DNA of 64,000 bases from positions 840,001 to 904,000 of the forward strand of contig WPIO01000077.1 of NCBI GenBank assembly GCA_009760855.2, read 5' to 3'. Under the pieces are notes generated by a model. That model was given only the letters and a program-made list of their open reading frames with translations, was not told where the DNA came from and made no database searches. Of this stretch, positions 23,520-51,939 are shown one piece after another; position 1 is the first letter of the stretch; the number at the start of each line of letters is the position of its first letter. The translations under genes were made by a program, and so were the position numbers. This stretch comes from Cristatella mucedo (Eukaryota > Bryozoa > Phylactolaemata > Cristatellidae).

Positions 23520-24390
23520 CCCTCCAGGCAGGTCCGCCCGGTAATGGTCGACGAGATTCGCCGCTATTCGCTGTTTCACTTGCAGGCCTCCCAGGCTGCT
23601 GCTAATATACAGTTTATGAAGAAGATACCCTGGCAGTCATCCAGTATGCACTTGTGCATGATATTATACCAAGGTTGAGTCTTGCATTCACTAAATCGGT
23701 CAGACTGGTGGCAAGAGCTGAACTGGGGAACCAAGAGACAGACAGACCATGTGCAGTTCCACAGAGTGCAGTTACCTAACAAAGGAAAGGGCTCTGACGC
23801 TGCGAGGGATCAGAGTACGGACTGCAGGACTGCACCAAGGCTGCGTGGTGATGGTGGTGATGGTAATCGTAAGGGGCTCCGTGGTCCGACGAAAAGTTAC
23901 TAGAACAGCTCGAATCTGATGCAAGAGAGCAAGGACTGTACATTGTGCTAATTAACTAGCATGCTTCACTTCCATCATATGCCGAGTGTCTAAAAAGAGA
24001 TGTAGCTCTCTTATTGGGCTATAACAAATTGTTTTTCTTAGTTGTCACCTTTCAAAAATAACCTTTGAAAGCTTAAGAGGGCATGCGCCCAGCACGATTT
24101 TATGCCAAGTTTCCACATTTACTAGCTACAGACGCCCAATATACATCACAAGCAAATAGACAAGATGTGTCACTGAAAAACCAGACAACTTTGGCTAGCT
24201 ATGCAGTGCTAGCTGCTGCTGCCGGTCCTGCACTTACTGCCACAGACCATGCTGTCGCTGCTTGTTATGCCTCTAAGTCGGCAGTCAAGTCCAAACGGCC
24301 GGGGGCAGTCTCTGGTGGCACGACACGAAAGCCTGCAAACCTCACATGCACAAGGAGCAGCCGAAGCTGTGAAGCACAGAAAAGGACGCT
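23520..24390. other. Stretch without a recognisable gene
   Basis: The 145-aa ORF from 24083 runs into the LINE-A tail at about 24395, so its C-terminus is retroelement sequence. Its first 100 residues have no recognised match. Confidence 0.35.
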
Positions 24391-24394
24391 CCTC

Positions 24395-24722
24395 CTAGTC
24401 CCGACTTTCGTCACAACATCCCCTGACTTGACCACATTTAAAAAGAACTTAAAACACACCTATTTAGGACAGCATTTAGTGGGCCCCGTGGTTTGTCCTT
24501 TATGTGCTTATGTGTGCTGACACTGTGCATGCTGCCACTAACCACACTTGCATGCTGACCCTGTGCATGTCACCCCTAACCATATTATTCATGTTGTTTA
24601 TCAAGCATGATACCACTCACCATCTAATCGTGTTTCCCTTTGCAGCAAATGTAAAGCATCTAGAATGAGATTGAGTTTTCTGAGGGTGCTTTATCAAGTG
24701 TATTATTATTATTATTATAGTC
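24395..24722 (+). mobile_element. LINE-A 3' end, strongly 5'-truncated
   Basis: It holds the last RT codons (TTSPDLTTFKKNLK), the 3' UTR with tgctgacactgtgcatgctg, the hairpin and an (ATT)n tail. Confidence 0.88.
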
Positions 24723-24724
24723 AA

Positions 24725-26390
24725 TCCGGCATTAGCACGACTGGTTATGCGACAAAAGCGAGCTGGACTGTCGGGCCAGCTACGTCAGCTTCTACTCGGT
24801 GAATGGCAGCGACTGCACATTGTAAGGGCGAGGGGCGTGGTGGCAAAGGGGGAGGGACCGGCAGCCATGCACAATAAAAGCAGCCTCAGTTTCCAATGTT
24901 TATTCGCTACCAGACAAAAATAAAAAAAAAAGGAAGCATGCGACCTTCACAGACTGGATCGGCATCATCACTGAACGCTAGCTGGCTGGCTGGCAGCCTG
25001 CAGAAGCGGGTCACAGCTGAATGTGTGCACTCTCTTAAGCGACACCAACTTAAGCGTGCGGCTAGGCAAAGCACAACGTGAACACAGGGCGATCGAGCGA
25101 TCGTGATCACGACGGGCTTCACTACAATGAATCGTGAATGCACTTTATAAAGCAAAGCAAGCTTAGGCAGCCAGCATCATCGCGAGAGGCGTCGGTGACG
25201 CACCGCACGCTGACCAGCAACCTAGCGCAGCTGCTGCAGGCCCATCGGCCGTCGCGCTGCAGTTGTGCTGCACCGCTGTTGCTCCGCCCCGCCCCCAGGT
25301 GCTGCTGTAGCAGGAGCACGACGGGCCGGTCCCCCGCCCGAACGCTCGTCCAACGCAGACGCACGAGACGAGGCAAAAGCCTCAAAAGAAAAAAGTCAAT
25401 GGGAATCGTGTGTGAAGCAGATATGCACATAGCGCCTGCCGCAGCAGAGCGCCAAAGAAAACTGCGCAGCCGGCGGGTGGCAATCAGTGGCCGACTGACC
25501 AGCCACCTACCGGCGACGTTAGTCAACCGCCGATCGGAATTCCTGCAATAATAACTAGCACCACGTCGAGAGCATGCCTCACGCACATGCCACCGGCCTC
25601 TGGCATCGCATCGTTGCTGCATCAGCTTGTGCCACGGCGTCAATACAGCCTCGCCAGCGCCGTGGCCGTCGCAGGCATTGCTATGCGCCGGCCTACACGC
25701 CGTCCAATATGGTGCCGCCACCGGTAGCGCTGACCGAAACCCCAGCAGGCATGATAGCAACCCCTGCAGACATGGCGGCATCTCGCTCAATGCTCAAGCT
25801 CCTCCTGTCCTACAACATTGGACGATGTAGCGATAATAGACACGTGTGTGTGGGTGCACGCCAGCTCGCGCTTCAAAAACACCTTGCAGTTTGGCTGCAT
25901 CTGTGGTGGCTGCTAAGTCGTTCTGGTAAATAAAGTTATGCTAGCTACTAAGTATGTGAAAATATTTATTGATAACCCAAAAACAAATGCAGCATTTGCT
26001 GTTGCATCGTGTGCATTTAGCGTGACGTCGTCCGTTAATCTGATTAAGTGTGACCTCCTTTGTCTGGAAAGGAATAGAAGCAACCGGCTTCTGTGGTCTC
26101 TTAAACTGGTGCACATTCCAAAGAGCCCGAGTTTTACTGAATAGGTCGGCTTCGGGATGTCGGCCGAACACCAGGCCTTAGCCGCCCGACGGCAGTGCTC
26201 CATAGTCGTTTTATAAGGTTAAAATCAGGCTGAGCTACTGCACCAGCACCAAACAAGGATTCGCCAATAATTACTTCACCTGCCAGGCAGTTTGCTTAGA
26301 GTCGTTATCTGCCTACCAAATGTAACGACCCCCGAACAGAGTATTTGAGCCTTGAAATCCACGTTTCTTCACCAACAATGACTTGGAGTA
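24725..26390. other. GC-rich unassigned stretch
   Basis: Long ORFs occur on both strands (for example 222 aa at 25122-25790, minus). They are Arg/Ala/Ser-rich and mutually antisense, as expected of GC-rich non-coding DNA. No domain was recognised. Confidence 0.35.
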
Positions 26391-26399
26391 AAGTACCCT

Positions 26400-26510
26400 T
26401 TGCCGAACCCTTATTTGGGTCACCCTTTACTGCCCACTGCAAGCGGTAGCGATAGCCGGTAAGGCTTTTCCAACGCTATATACAAATGAAGCTTTCGTAT
26501 ATGCTAACAT
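26400..26510 (+). mobile_element. SINE-1 body fragment
   Basis: It contains actgcaagcggtagcgatag and a following taaggcttttccaacgctat segment, matching the SINE-1 body. The tRNA-like head is missing or unrecognisable. Confidence 0.6.
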
Positions 26511-26544
26511 TCAACTAATTACCCATGGCACTTAATTTATTATA

Positions 26545-26685
26545 TAATTAAAATATAATTAATTTATACAGCGCCCCAAGAGAACCTAATCTCTATTCAG
26601 GCGCTTCACATATACATCTGCTCGAGCCCACGACCTTAGTCGGGGCGAGCACCTTAACCACTGAGCCAAACCAGCTCGGCATTTA
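26545..26685 (-). mobile_element. SINE-2 copy: tRNA-like head with LINE-type hairpin tail
   Basis: Read on the minus strand, the head is gccgagctggtttggctcag followed by gttaaggtgctcgcc, with a B-box-like gtcgtgggctcgag. The tail has gcgcctgaatagagattagg and tctcttggggcgct, a hairpin resembling the LINE-A 3' end, then an AT-rich terminus. Confidence 0.75.
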
Positions 26686-26842
26686 TTGAGCTATAATTAA
26701 GAAGTCGAACACCTCTTAATAGCAACGACGTGTCGAAATGGCCTAGCTAGGCATGGATCTGATCAGATGCTGACAAATATTGGCTATGCTACCCAAGGCT
26801 CGTTGCTAGTGTCAGACAAGCACATCAGTGGACATGATACCG

Positions 26843-26939
26843 ACATTACATCGAGCATTTTCGTGATGAAGTCGAGCAACGGCCGGTTGCTGCAACCGGC
26901 CGTTGCTCGACTTCATCACGAAAATGCTCGATGTAATGT
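26843..26939. repeat. Perfect palindrome: 48-bp arms, 1-nt spacer
   Basis: Bases 26843-26890 are the exact reverse complement of 26892-26939, with a single T at 26891 as the centre. Transcripts of either strand would fold into a 48-bp perfect hairpin. It may be a foldback element, a small-RNA-type hairpin or an inverted duplication. Confidence 0.97.
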
Positions 26940-26989
26940 AATGCATCTTCGTCTGTAACTCCACAAAGCCAATGTGGGCGTTAAGCAGC

Positions 26990-27250
26990 AGATTTTTGTA
27001 TAGCGCACTCAAAGCGGCTTTCGGTACGCATTCGGTAGCTAACACACTTCATCTCACGCAACAAAGAGAAAGTGAGAAGTGTGGCTGAGTCAGGAGGGCA
27101 GTTGAGGAGGTGGGTAGCGTGGAAGTAGCAGCGGCTGCAAGGGATGTGCGACAGGCAGCGGCAGGAAAATAGACGTCGTCGATCAGATTGAGGTCCAGAG
27201 ACAGACCCGACTAGTCCATAAACCATCATGCGAGGTCTTGTAACCAAACT
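26990..27250 (-). mobile_element. LINE-B 3' end
   Basis: On the minus strand it repeats the LINE-B tail (cactttctctttgttgcgtg, then gagatgaagtgtgttagcta). It is comparable to 32420-32500 on the plus strand. Confidence 0.65.
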
Positions 27251-27920
27251 CGGATCAAATTGCTTAAACAAATCTTAGCTTTGGCGGAAGTGTGTTTCGA
27301 ATCATTGCCCTGCTGGAAAATAAATTCTAGCACAAGTGCCACAGCACTTGGGAGTCAAACGTTCCAGATAAGGTCTGCACAGATGTCTTTGGTCACGGTG
27401 AACGTAGGTACGTTTGGTATGTGGTAGGACTACGGCACCATTCCTGCCTTAAGCCCCCCTATACCGTGAATCTTTCATCCCGAATTTGACCACTGGGCAC
27501 AAGAATTCGGGTGAGCAGCTGAGAGGTGACTGGGTCGCCGAGGCACGTACAAATCCTTCTTGCAGTTAAAAAAGAGCACGGACTTTCTTTTGTCACTCCA
27601 CGGAGCATATATATTCCAATCTTCAGCAGTCAAGAGAATTTGAGCCGTGGCCCACTGTTAACAACTTCTCATATTAGTCGCAGACAAAGTGAGATTCTTT
27701 TAGCGACTCGAGAGAAAAGACAAGCCTAATCCAATCGCCGTCTAATGATGTCACTCCCTTCCAAGATGACACTTGCCGACCTCGAGTACCAGCCTAGAGG
27801 TAGAGTGGACCAGGGGGCGTTTTCAGGGCTCACAGTCTTCACAACATTCCTCACGATTTACGAAACCATACTCTTTGGTTTTGATGGAGCCGTAGCAACT
27901 TGACCGTAGGAATGTCCAGC
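27250..27920 (-). pseudogene. Decayed Tc1/mariner-like transposase
   Basis: A minus-strand frame near 27270-27330 reads FQQGNDSKHTSAKAK, matching the QQDNDPKHTS block around the second catalytic Asp of Tc1-like DDE transposases. Further homologous-looking segments continue upstream on the minus strand with many stops and frameshifts. Terminal inverted repeats were not found. The extent is approximate and the call rests mainly on that block. Confidence 0.45.
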
Positions 27921-29340
27921 CTCATATAGTAAGTACCATCATATTAAAACCTCACAAAGCTTGACAATTGGGTGACCTACGGCTTCCGGAAGCAAAACAA
28001 ACAATGCTTAGTGAGTCGTCGCCAGAGTGGCCTGCCCATGCACATTGCCTGTCCAATTCCGGCGTACAACCTTGCGGTCTTGGCATAAGTTGACCACTGG
28101 GTCATTTTTCGGCATTACAATCTGGGGAAACCACCGTTTTAAGAGGGTTTAGGCTAATGTTGAGTCATATTGTCCATAACTTGTCCAACAATCGAGGCAA
28201 TTCATTACTGGACACATGATCATTAGCAGCCAGAATCTACATCTCGGCTCCGGTCCACACGGAACCCTAGGAAAAGCTGCTAATTGAGCAAATGTAGAAC
28301 TTCCCAAATACTTTTGAATTCGAATGCATGCAGATAAACAGCACTGATCCTAAGAATCGACTCACTTTAGGATAAGCACCAGCTCTAATATTTATTTTTA
28401 TGGACTGCTGACCCATGCCATTTCATCAAAACATATGATCATTAAGAGTTAGCGATATATTTGTAACGAATCGTGTATCTTACCACCCTGATCTGCTTAC
28501 CAGGTGCAAAACCGTGCATTAGGATGCTGTTTTTGAAGTATCTGGAGCCATTTCTGGCTTCCAATATAGTTGCCATTTTTGAAAGATATTACTTTGTAGC
28601 TATCAGGTCACTACAAAGAAAGATTTAACGGGTGCACCAAGAATAATCCCTCTCTGAAAACGTATCTCTACAACAGTTTGGATATTTTCTCACTAATCAT
28701 CAAGGGCTTGAAGTAGGCTACTCTTAACAAACACAACCACAGGCCTGACATACGGCAGTTCGAAATCGATGAACAAACCGATGACAAATGGTAGAAAAGA
28801 AAACTACCCAGAAGAGTTTTCTGATAAAAAACGAATTAAAGAATTCTTTTATGCTCTCAGTTGGCCGAATTTTAACTATCCTCTAATAACCTCGATGGAA
28901 ATTTTTTCGTACACATAGATCACCACGTTTTTGGCATCACGAGTGTTTGCCAAGACTTCGGCAGCCGATTTCTCATACAGCTTCTCGGCTCCTCAACCAG
29001 GAAACACGGTTACTTGCTGGCTACTCGCTCTAACTGCGCTATCGACTTGTTGCAGCACAGTCTCAAACCAGGTCCGGCTTACTTACGTGTACACACACAA
29101 AACCGAATGACTTAAGCCTTGACCATCCTGAAGAGTTGTCAGCCACTGTCGCCGAGTTACATTTTTTTCGAGAGGGGCACACTCGGAAAGTAAAAAAAAA
29201 CTACCATCGCAAGTAGCAACACTTTCCGACTCCACTTGAAACCACCAGACACGTTAAGTTTGTCTGTTTTTCCACACCTAGCAGGCTAAAAGCTATGTCG
29301 TCTCAGCAGGAGCATGTGCTTTACAGCTATGCACACACGC
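27921..29340. other. Stretch without a recognisable gene
   Basis: AT-richer sequence without ORFs above about 60 aa. The first part may continue the Tc1-like remnant. Confidence 0.35.
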
Positions 29341-29351
29341 ACGCATGCATG

Positions 29352-29385
29352 TACACACACACACACCAACACCAACACACACACA

Positions 29386-29446
<61 letters not shown>
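29352..29446. repeat. (CA)n microsatellite
   Basis: About 95 bp of mostly CA, with imperfect caacac units at the start. Confidence 0.95.
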
Positions 29447-29449
<3 letters not shown>

Positions 29450-31255
29450 ACAGGCACTAGTCACTTTGCTCGGAGGCAGGATGTTAAAGACATGAACTGT
29501 GCCCAGGAATGATGGGGGGGGGGGGGTGGAAGGGATGTCGTGCCATCCTTACCAACGGCTCTCAGTGCAAGGCAGAACGGCCAGCCTGCCATTGGTCAAT
29601 GTGCAAGCCAGGGACTGACCAACTAGCTGCGGTTGATGATTATTGGAGCAAAATCACACACGGTTTGACATTTTGACAGGTGCATTCACTCAGGAGGCTG
29701 GCGTGCTCGTAAATACGGGAAAATAAGAGGAGAAAACTGCTCCGGTAGCATTAGAGGCAAGCAAACGAATAGACGCATAGCAGAAGATCTTATTGGACAG
29801 CTAGGTGTGCCTAGCAGTGTTTGGGACAAGCTGGTCAAGAGATGCACTTTCAAACTGACAGAAGTTACGTCACCCACGGGGCAAATAGTTAGAAAAATGC
29901 AAGCTGCTGACATCCGGACGATGCGACTCGGCAGCAAACGGCCCACAGAAAAGCAACGCACACATTTCCTCTGACAGTGATGCTAGGCTACAAAGAGGGG
30001 GGGGGCACAACTTACGTTCATCGATACGGTCTCCGAACTTCGGCTAAAACAATGCAGCCGCGGACAGCTGCCACTACAGCCGCGGCCGGGTTGAGCGCAC
30101 CACATCCAGCGCAAGCCAGGTATTTGTCCGGTACAATCGCGCAGCGAGCCATGCGGGAGGCGCTCGCCCAACCGCCCGCTAATGCCGCTGCGGTAGCAGC
30201 CCTCAGCCTAGGTGCAAAGATTTTTCGCCCATTATTCTGCACCTAGTGCAGCCAGGCACTGCTGTTGCTCAGGAGGTGAGGCAGCGAGGAGGGGACCTGA
30301 CCAGACGGCAGACTTGCACAGCGAGGCCATGTATTCACACGCGTGGCACTACTGCCAGCAGCATCTACGGTGCATTTGCCCTGACACAAAATGAGAATGC
30401 TGTCATCTCGCTAACAACCTCAAGCCTCATTCTCCAGAGCCTTCGGCATACCCACGGTAGCAGAGCTTTCTCGCAAGCAAGCGGTTAGTGCAGCGACGGC
30501 AGAAAGTCATCAGCAAGGAGACTTTCCACTCTCAAAAATTCGGGCCCGACAGGATGCCGCTGCGCCGAAGTCGGGTGTACGACACGGGATGCCCGGGCAG
30601 CGAATTGCCTGAGGCAGGCGCACGCACGCCGGCAGCCGCCATCCATCCGGCCGTGAGCCACAGAGGCCGCACGGTCGCGAGGAAGCGGAGACCTACCTGC
30701 TTCCGGCCGCCGTTTCGAAGCTGCGTCATAGAGCTGGCTCTCTTCATGCTGCAGCGAATCGGATTCAGGCCTCGCTACAGCCGCCGCAGCAGCGCAACTG
30801 CCTCCTCGGTGGCAACGGCCGCAACGGCCTGAGCACTCTGGGGCGCGTGCAGCGGCGGTGGCGGACTCGTCGCCAGAGCCCGGCACGCCAGAGATAGCGC
30901 CCGCTACCAGGAGCCCGGCACCAGGAGCCCGAGCTCTCGCATGCGCAGGTGCCGGCCGACGCGGCTAGGACAAAGAACGTCTCCGCCAAGGCCAAGCTTG
31001 AAGCCACGATGCGACCCGTGTGGTCGGGGCTCCATGACAACGAAAGGTCGGCAGCACGCATGTCTCCCGGAAGCTGCAGCCGCCACCGCAGGGCCACTCT
31101 CGCGGAAGAGAGCTTTTCCGCCGCTTGGTTGCCAGCCGAGTGGCGGCAGCGCGTGCCCATCGCATCATGCCAGCGAGCCAGGGCCGAGGCAGGGCAGGGC
31201 AGAGTCTGGCCGGGCAGCGGCCGGTTACTCCGGTTCCCCTAGCGAGCGAGCGGCA
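29450..31255. other. GC-rich unassigned stretch with many overlapping ORFs
   Basis: From about 30000 the base composition rises, and frames of 80-140 aa are open on both strands. None shows a domain or consistent splice sites. It could be a CpG-rich regulatory area or exons of an unrecognised gene. Confidence 0.35.
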
Positions 31256-31261
31256 CTGGGA

Positions 31262-31415
31262 GCCGGCTGCATGCTCAGGTGCTCGCTCTTAACGACCGAG
31301 GTCGTGGGTTCGAATCCTCTAGTGGGCGAGACCTTGCTAACTGCAAGCAGTGGTGAGTGATAGCTGCTAAGACTATTCTGAGCCACTCACTACATAAATG
31401 ACACAGTTAAATATA
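31262..31415 (+). mobile_element. SINE-1 copy
   Basis: The head carries gaggtcgtgggttcgaatcc, with a canonical B box (GGTTCGAATCC). The body actgcaagcagtggtgagtg and a ctgctaagactattctgagc segment follow. The copy is well preserved. Confidence 0.78.
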
Positions 31416-31419
31416 AAAT

Positions 31420-31562
31420 AAAATATAATTCACTTGCATAAGCGCCCCAAGAGAACTCAATCTCTATTCAGGCACGTCGCATATGTCTCGGGGCTCGGGC
31501 ACCTTAGCCGGACCTTGGTCGGGGCGAGCACCTTGACCACTGGACCAAGCCAGCTCGGCAAG
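31420..31562 (-). mobile_element. SINE-2 copy with LINE-type hairpin tail
   Basis: On the minus strand it opens with gccgagctggcttggtccag and the tRNA-like head. It ends with the hairpin (gcctgaatagagattgagtt, then ctcttggggcgctt) and an AT-rich terminus. It is placed tail-to-tail with the SINE-1 copy at 31262. Confidence 0.78.
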
Positions 31563-31856
31563 TAAGTTAAATCAGCTAATATTTTTAAGACGATGTCAAG
31601 GTAACATAGTGGTCGAGAGGGTGAAGAGAACCGTCCAAGCCCCACTCGACGAGTGCAGATCGCGTCGGACAGGCGAGGCTTACCGAGATGCATTGCTGAG
31701 CACTGCAACCTCTCTTAGGTTTGACCGGCCGAGCTAGCCCGACCTGCCATTCTCAGTAAGTGCAGCATCAGCACACGCAGGCACGAGGCTCAGCAGGGCA
31801 CGGGCAGCGGCACTCCAATCATCACCGTGAGCTTTTCAGCCTGACCTTCACCTTGG

Positions 31857-31876
31857 ACAGACCCCCCCCCCCCCCC
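31857..31876. repeat. Poly-C tract
   Basis: A C-rich homopolymer run near 31861-31876 with no associated feature. Confidence 0.7.
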
Positions 31877-31959
31877 GTTGCTACATGTAGCACCCTGAAT
31901 CGACGGCGCTGCCTCCGGCACGGCCGGTCGGACTAAGCTTGGCACATTGTTTTAACAGA

Positions 31960-32605
31960 TTCGTTTACGTGCTGAGGTATAAATGGCTATGCATATGGCT
32001 GCAAGGCTAGTTTTCAAGTCTCAGAGGTTTGACCACGTGTCTCCTTTGCTAAAAGAGCTAGGATAGCTGCCGGTTGATCAACGAATACAGAGCAAAGTTC
32101 TTACGCGGACCCACAAGGCCAGCTGACCCACCAGGTCTGCCACAGCTTGGCTCCTCCATACCTAGCTGAACTGCCACACCAGTTTCAGCCTCCTCGTGCC
32201 CTCAGGTCCTGTATGGACAATAAATTAGCTGTTCCATTCCTGTGCTTAAAGACCGTTGGCGAAAGAAGCATTAGCTCTGCAGGTCCTAGACTGTGGAACT
32301 CGCTTCCACAATTCTTACGCCACGAACGACAACTACTCTCCTACTGCCGACTATGGTTCATCCTTTTCAGCTGTCCTGAGCTGCTACTTCCATGCTACTC
32401 ACTACCTCAACTCCTCTCCTGACTGTGCTGTGCTTCCCACTTTCTCTTTGTTTCGTGAGACGAAGTCTGTTGGCTACTGAATGCGTACCGAAAGCCGCTT
32501 AGGCTGTGAGAGCGCTATACAGAACTCTCCTGCATTACACCCAAATAGCCTTAATGCCTTTGTGGAGTTACTGACGGAGATACATTACATTACATTATAA
32601 AGCAA
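31960..32605 (+). mobile_element. LINE-B copy, 5'-truncated, decayed
   Basis: RT C-terminal sequence is recognisable in broken frames: RFDHVSPLLKELG, DNKLAVPFLC, then GPRLWNSLPQFLRHERQ. The tail has gttggctactgaatgcgtac and ends in a ttacattacatt run. This is the longest LINE-B copy here and the reference for its other fragments. Confidence 0.8.
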
Positions 32606-32806
32606 AGGACTACACAGTTATCAGGACAACAGACAAGTTTGCAATTAGAGAATCTGCTGCACAGTGCTTGAAAAACCACGGCTGAGCACAGTCTAGCCAC
32701 CGAGCGGTGGCTAGCGGCCAAGACCGTTGCAAGCTAAGCCAGTGGCACGAGTTAATGGTGCCCTCTGTCGTCGTGCGTATAGATGGCACGTGTGCACACG
32801 TGTACG

Positions 32807-49635
<16,829 letters not shown>

Positions 49636-49844
49636 GCTCCTGCAGAGGCACGCCGGATGTGTTGGTTGCTATGCAGCGCGAACAACACAAGGACACATCC
49701 CCCCTCAGCCAGGACTAAACAAGAAAGCCACGACAGCCGACACACCTCGCACATTTTGCAGATGCAGTGTCAGATGCATCAGCAGCACTCAAGCTTAAAG
49801 TAAAAAGAAAAAGCGTGGCGCTCTAGCAAGTTCTAGGCAGTTGC

Positions 49845-49975
49845 CATCGTGGGATGAAGTGGGTCGGCTACCGCATGCATTCCGAAAGCAGCTTAGGCTT
49901 TTAGCGTGCTACTGAAAGCTCTCCTGAACAACGCCCACATAGTCTTTAAGCATGCTGCCGACGAACTGCTCGGGT
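49845..49975 (+). mobile_element. LINE-B 3' tail fragment
   Basis: It matches the LINE-B tail (gtcggctaccgcatgcattc, then cgaaagcagcttaggctttt and a cgcccacatagtctttaagc segment). Confidence 0.6.
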
Positions 49976-51420
49976 GGCCACCCTGCCACCACCACGGCAA
50001 ACAAGAGACAGCCCAAGCTGATAGCAAGCATAGGTGAAGGGCTATCGGGCAAAAAAAAGAAGAATGCGATCATTCAAAGAAAATAATTAGCTGCGGAGCC
50101 AAGCAGAGACATCGAAAGACTTGAAGAGTGATGAGTGAGCCAACGTCGAGCTCAAGGGCTTTGCACAATTAGCTTTTGCAGCTACAGGTAAATCAACAGG
50201 ATAGAGAGTTAGCGCAACCAAATCTTACAGTGCTCAGGAGTCGCCAATCGTATTCCCATCCACAAAATTGAACAGTAGGCGACGATTCGATGACATCAAG
50301 ATCTAACCCCAAGATACGAAGGAGAGCAAATGCACAAGGCATTTAGCGCTTCCTACGAGTGGCCCGGACAGGCGATGCCTAATCACGCCAAGCCGGAACG
50401 CTAATCCCACAGAACTAAAGCATGGAATTATACTTCTTGCTTCCACTAACTGTGTGCGTGCAATCGTTCTTGCATCATGCATCGCTGCTAAATACCCTTT
50501 GATATCGTTGCGATGCACAGCACGAACGCCGAATGCCACGGCGAAGCCACGGCACGCTTTTCGTGTGAAAGCCCCTCAAGCTCGAATACCCTCAGGACAT
50601 CCAGCTAAAAAACTTGGCAGGTGGCGGTTGGAACAGAGTTAAAATAAATTCACGACTAGCAAAAATATGAATTTTTCCATTTAGGTTTGTGGCATGACTA
50701 TCGAGCTGTTTTTAAAAGTACCGTGGAGTCGAGAAGACTTTTACAGTGAAATAGCACTGAAGAATACTCATTAAACCGGTTCGATAAGATATGATATAGA
50801 TATGTGGTCATCTCTAAATCGACTGGACTGGCTACACATTGAGTCATTGCGTACAGAAAACTGACCGGTGCTACGCAAGCAAACAGATAGCTGGGAGGCA
50901 GCCTGGTGGGCCTAGCGGGCACCACCGGTCAAGAAATGGGCCACTCGATCTGGTCTCAGCGAAAAAAAAATGCTTATATATTTATCTAAAGAATGGCAAG
51001 CTATCGCGTGCCACTTACACATCATCGCGGCAGCATCCTATAATCAGTCGGCGACTCGCCAGTGGGCCGGTATAGTTGGGGGGTCGCGGGTGCCCCGGAA
51101 GAAGTTAACCCACATGCTTAAGTATTATAATTCTATTTAATAAATCAATCAATTATTATTAAATTATTTTCAATTAAAAAATAATTTACGATTATGAAAA
51201 GATGTTATTACCCTAGAGTTTATACGAACGTCATGCATTGCGTCACTGTGCCTTGCTGGTGGCGTTCGTGGGTGAGTGTACGTACGTCCTCCCGAGTTTC
51301 GTGTTGTATGTTGGAGCTCGCTCGCTTTCAGTTGTTTTTCAGTCGTTAGCATTACGTGGTCGTATTGTATTTACCGATATTCGTAGCATTCTTTGGGTTT
51401 TTTAGTTGGCACCCTCGACG
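49976..51420. other. KLC-eIF5 intergenic region
   Basis: KLC and eIF5 are divergent. No further gene was recognised between them. The KLC 5' UTR and promoter should lie in the first part, and the eIF5 promoter near 51.4-51.5 kb. Confidence 0.5.
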
Positions 51421-51439
51421 TATAAGCGTGAAAGAACCA

Positions 51440-51939
51440 GCGTCGACCCACACGCCATTTTCCATCGCGCTTCGTCGTTTCACAACGTTTTGTATGACTT
51501 TACTGAACGGCAGAGGTATGGCGGCGTCGCGGTAGTAGCGCTAGTGTAACGTGCGGGCTTTTGAAATTGCTTCAATTCTAAACGACGAGCTTTATCGGTT
51601 GTGTGAACGTGTAAGGCCATATGGTACTTGGGTAGCGTGCATTGGTCGCCTATGCTATCGGTGCGCTATCGTTCTTTAAGGACGTGTTTGCATACGTTGC
51701 TTTTTTGCTTTAATTGCTGCCCCATTTATAGGAATATCAGTTTCTAGCTTGAGTAGTTATTGCACGCTGGCATTCTTTGCAGGTATATTTACTGGCCCAG
51801 GAGTGACTGTCAAGGAACCTAATAAAAGCAGTCAGTCGGCTTTGTGCATGAATTTAATGAAGGTGTCAAGATCCAGTTGGAACCACGTACATACCCATTC
51901 GACATACGACATAGTGACGCCAGGCGGTAAACGGTCAGG
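51440..51939 (+). promoter_or_regulatory. eIF5 promoter region and 5' UTR (inferred)
   Basis: A cgccattttccatcgcgc motif near 51460 resembles a YY1-type core element of housekeeping promoters. A splice acceptor ctttgcag ends at 51782, so the mature leader probably runs from an upstream non-coding exon into 51783-51939. The transcription start and the 5' UTR donor were not determined. Confidence 0.45.

Noticed and set aside
25122-25790. 222-aa ORF on the minus strand
   Set aside because: It is Arg/Ala/Leu/Ser-rich, overlaps long ORFs on the other strand, has no motif and lies in GC-rich DNA where stops are rare.
30485-31160. Several 100-140 aa ORFs on both strands
   Set aside because: They overlap one another in antisense in a GC-rich block; no domains, no consistent splice sites.
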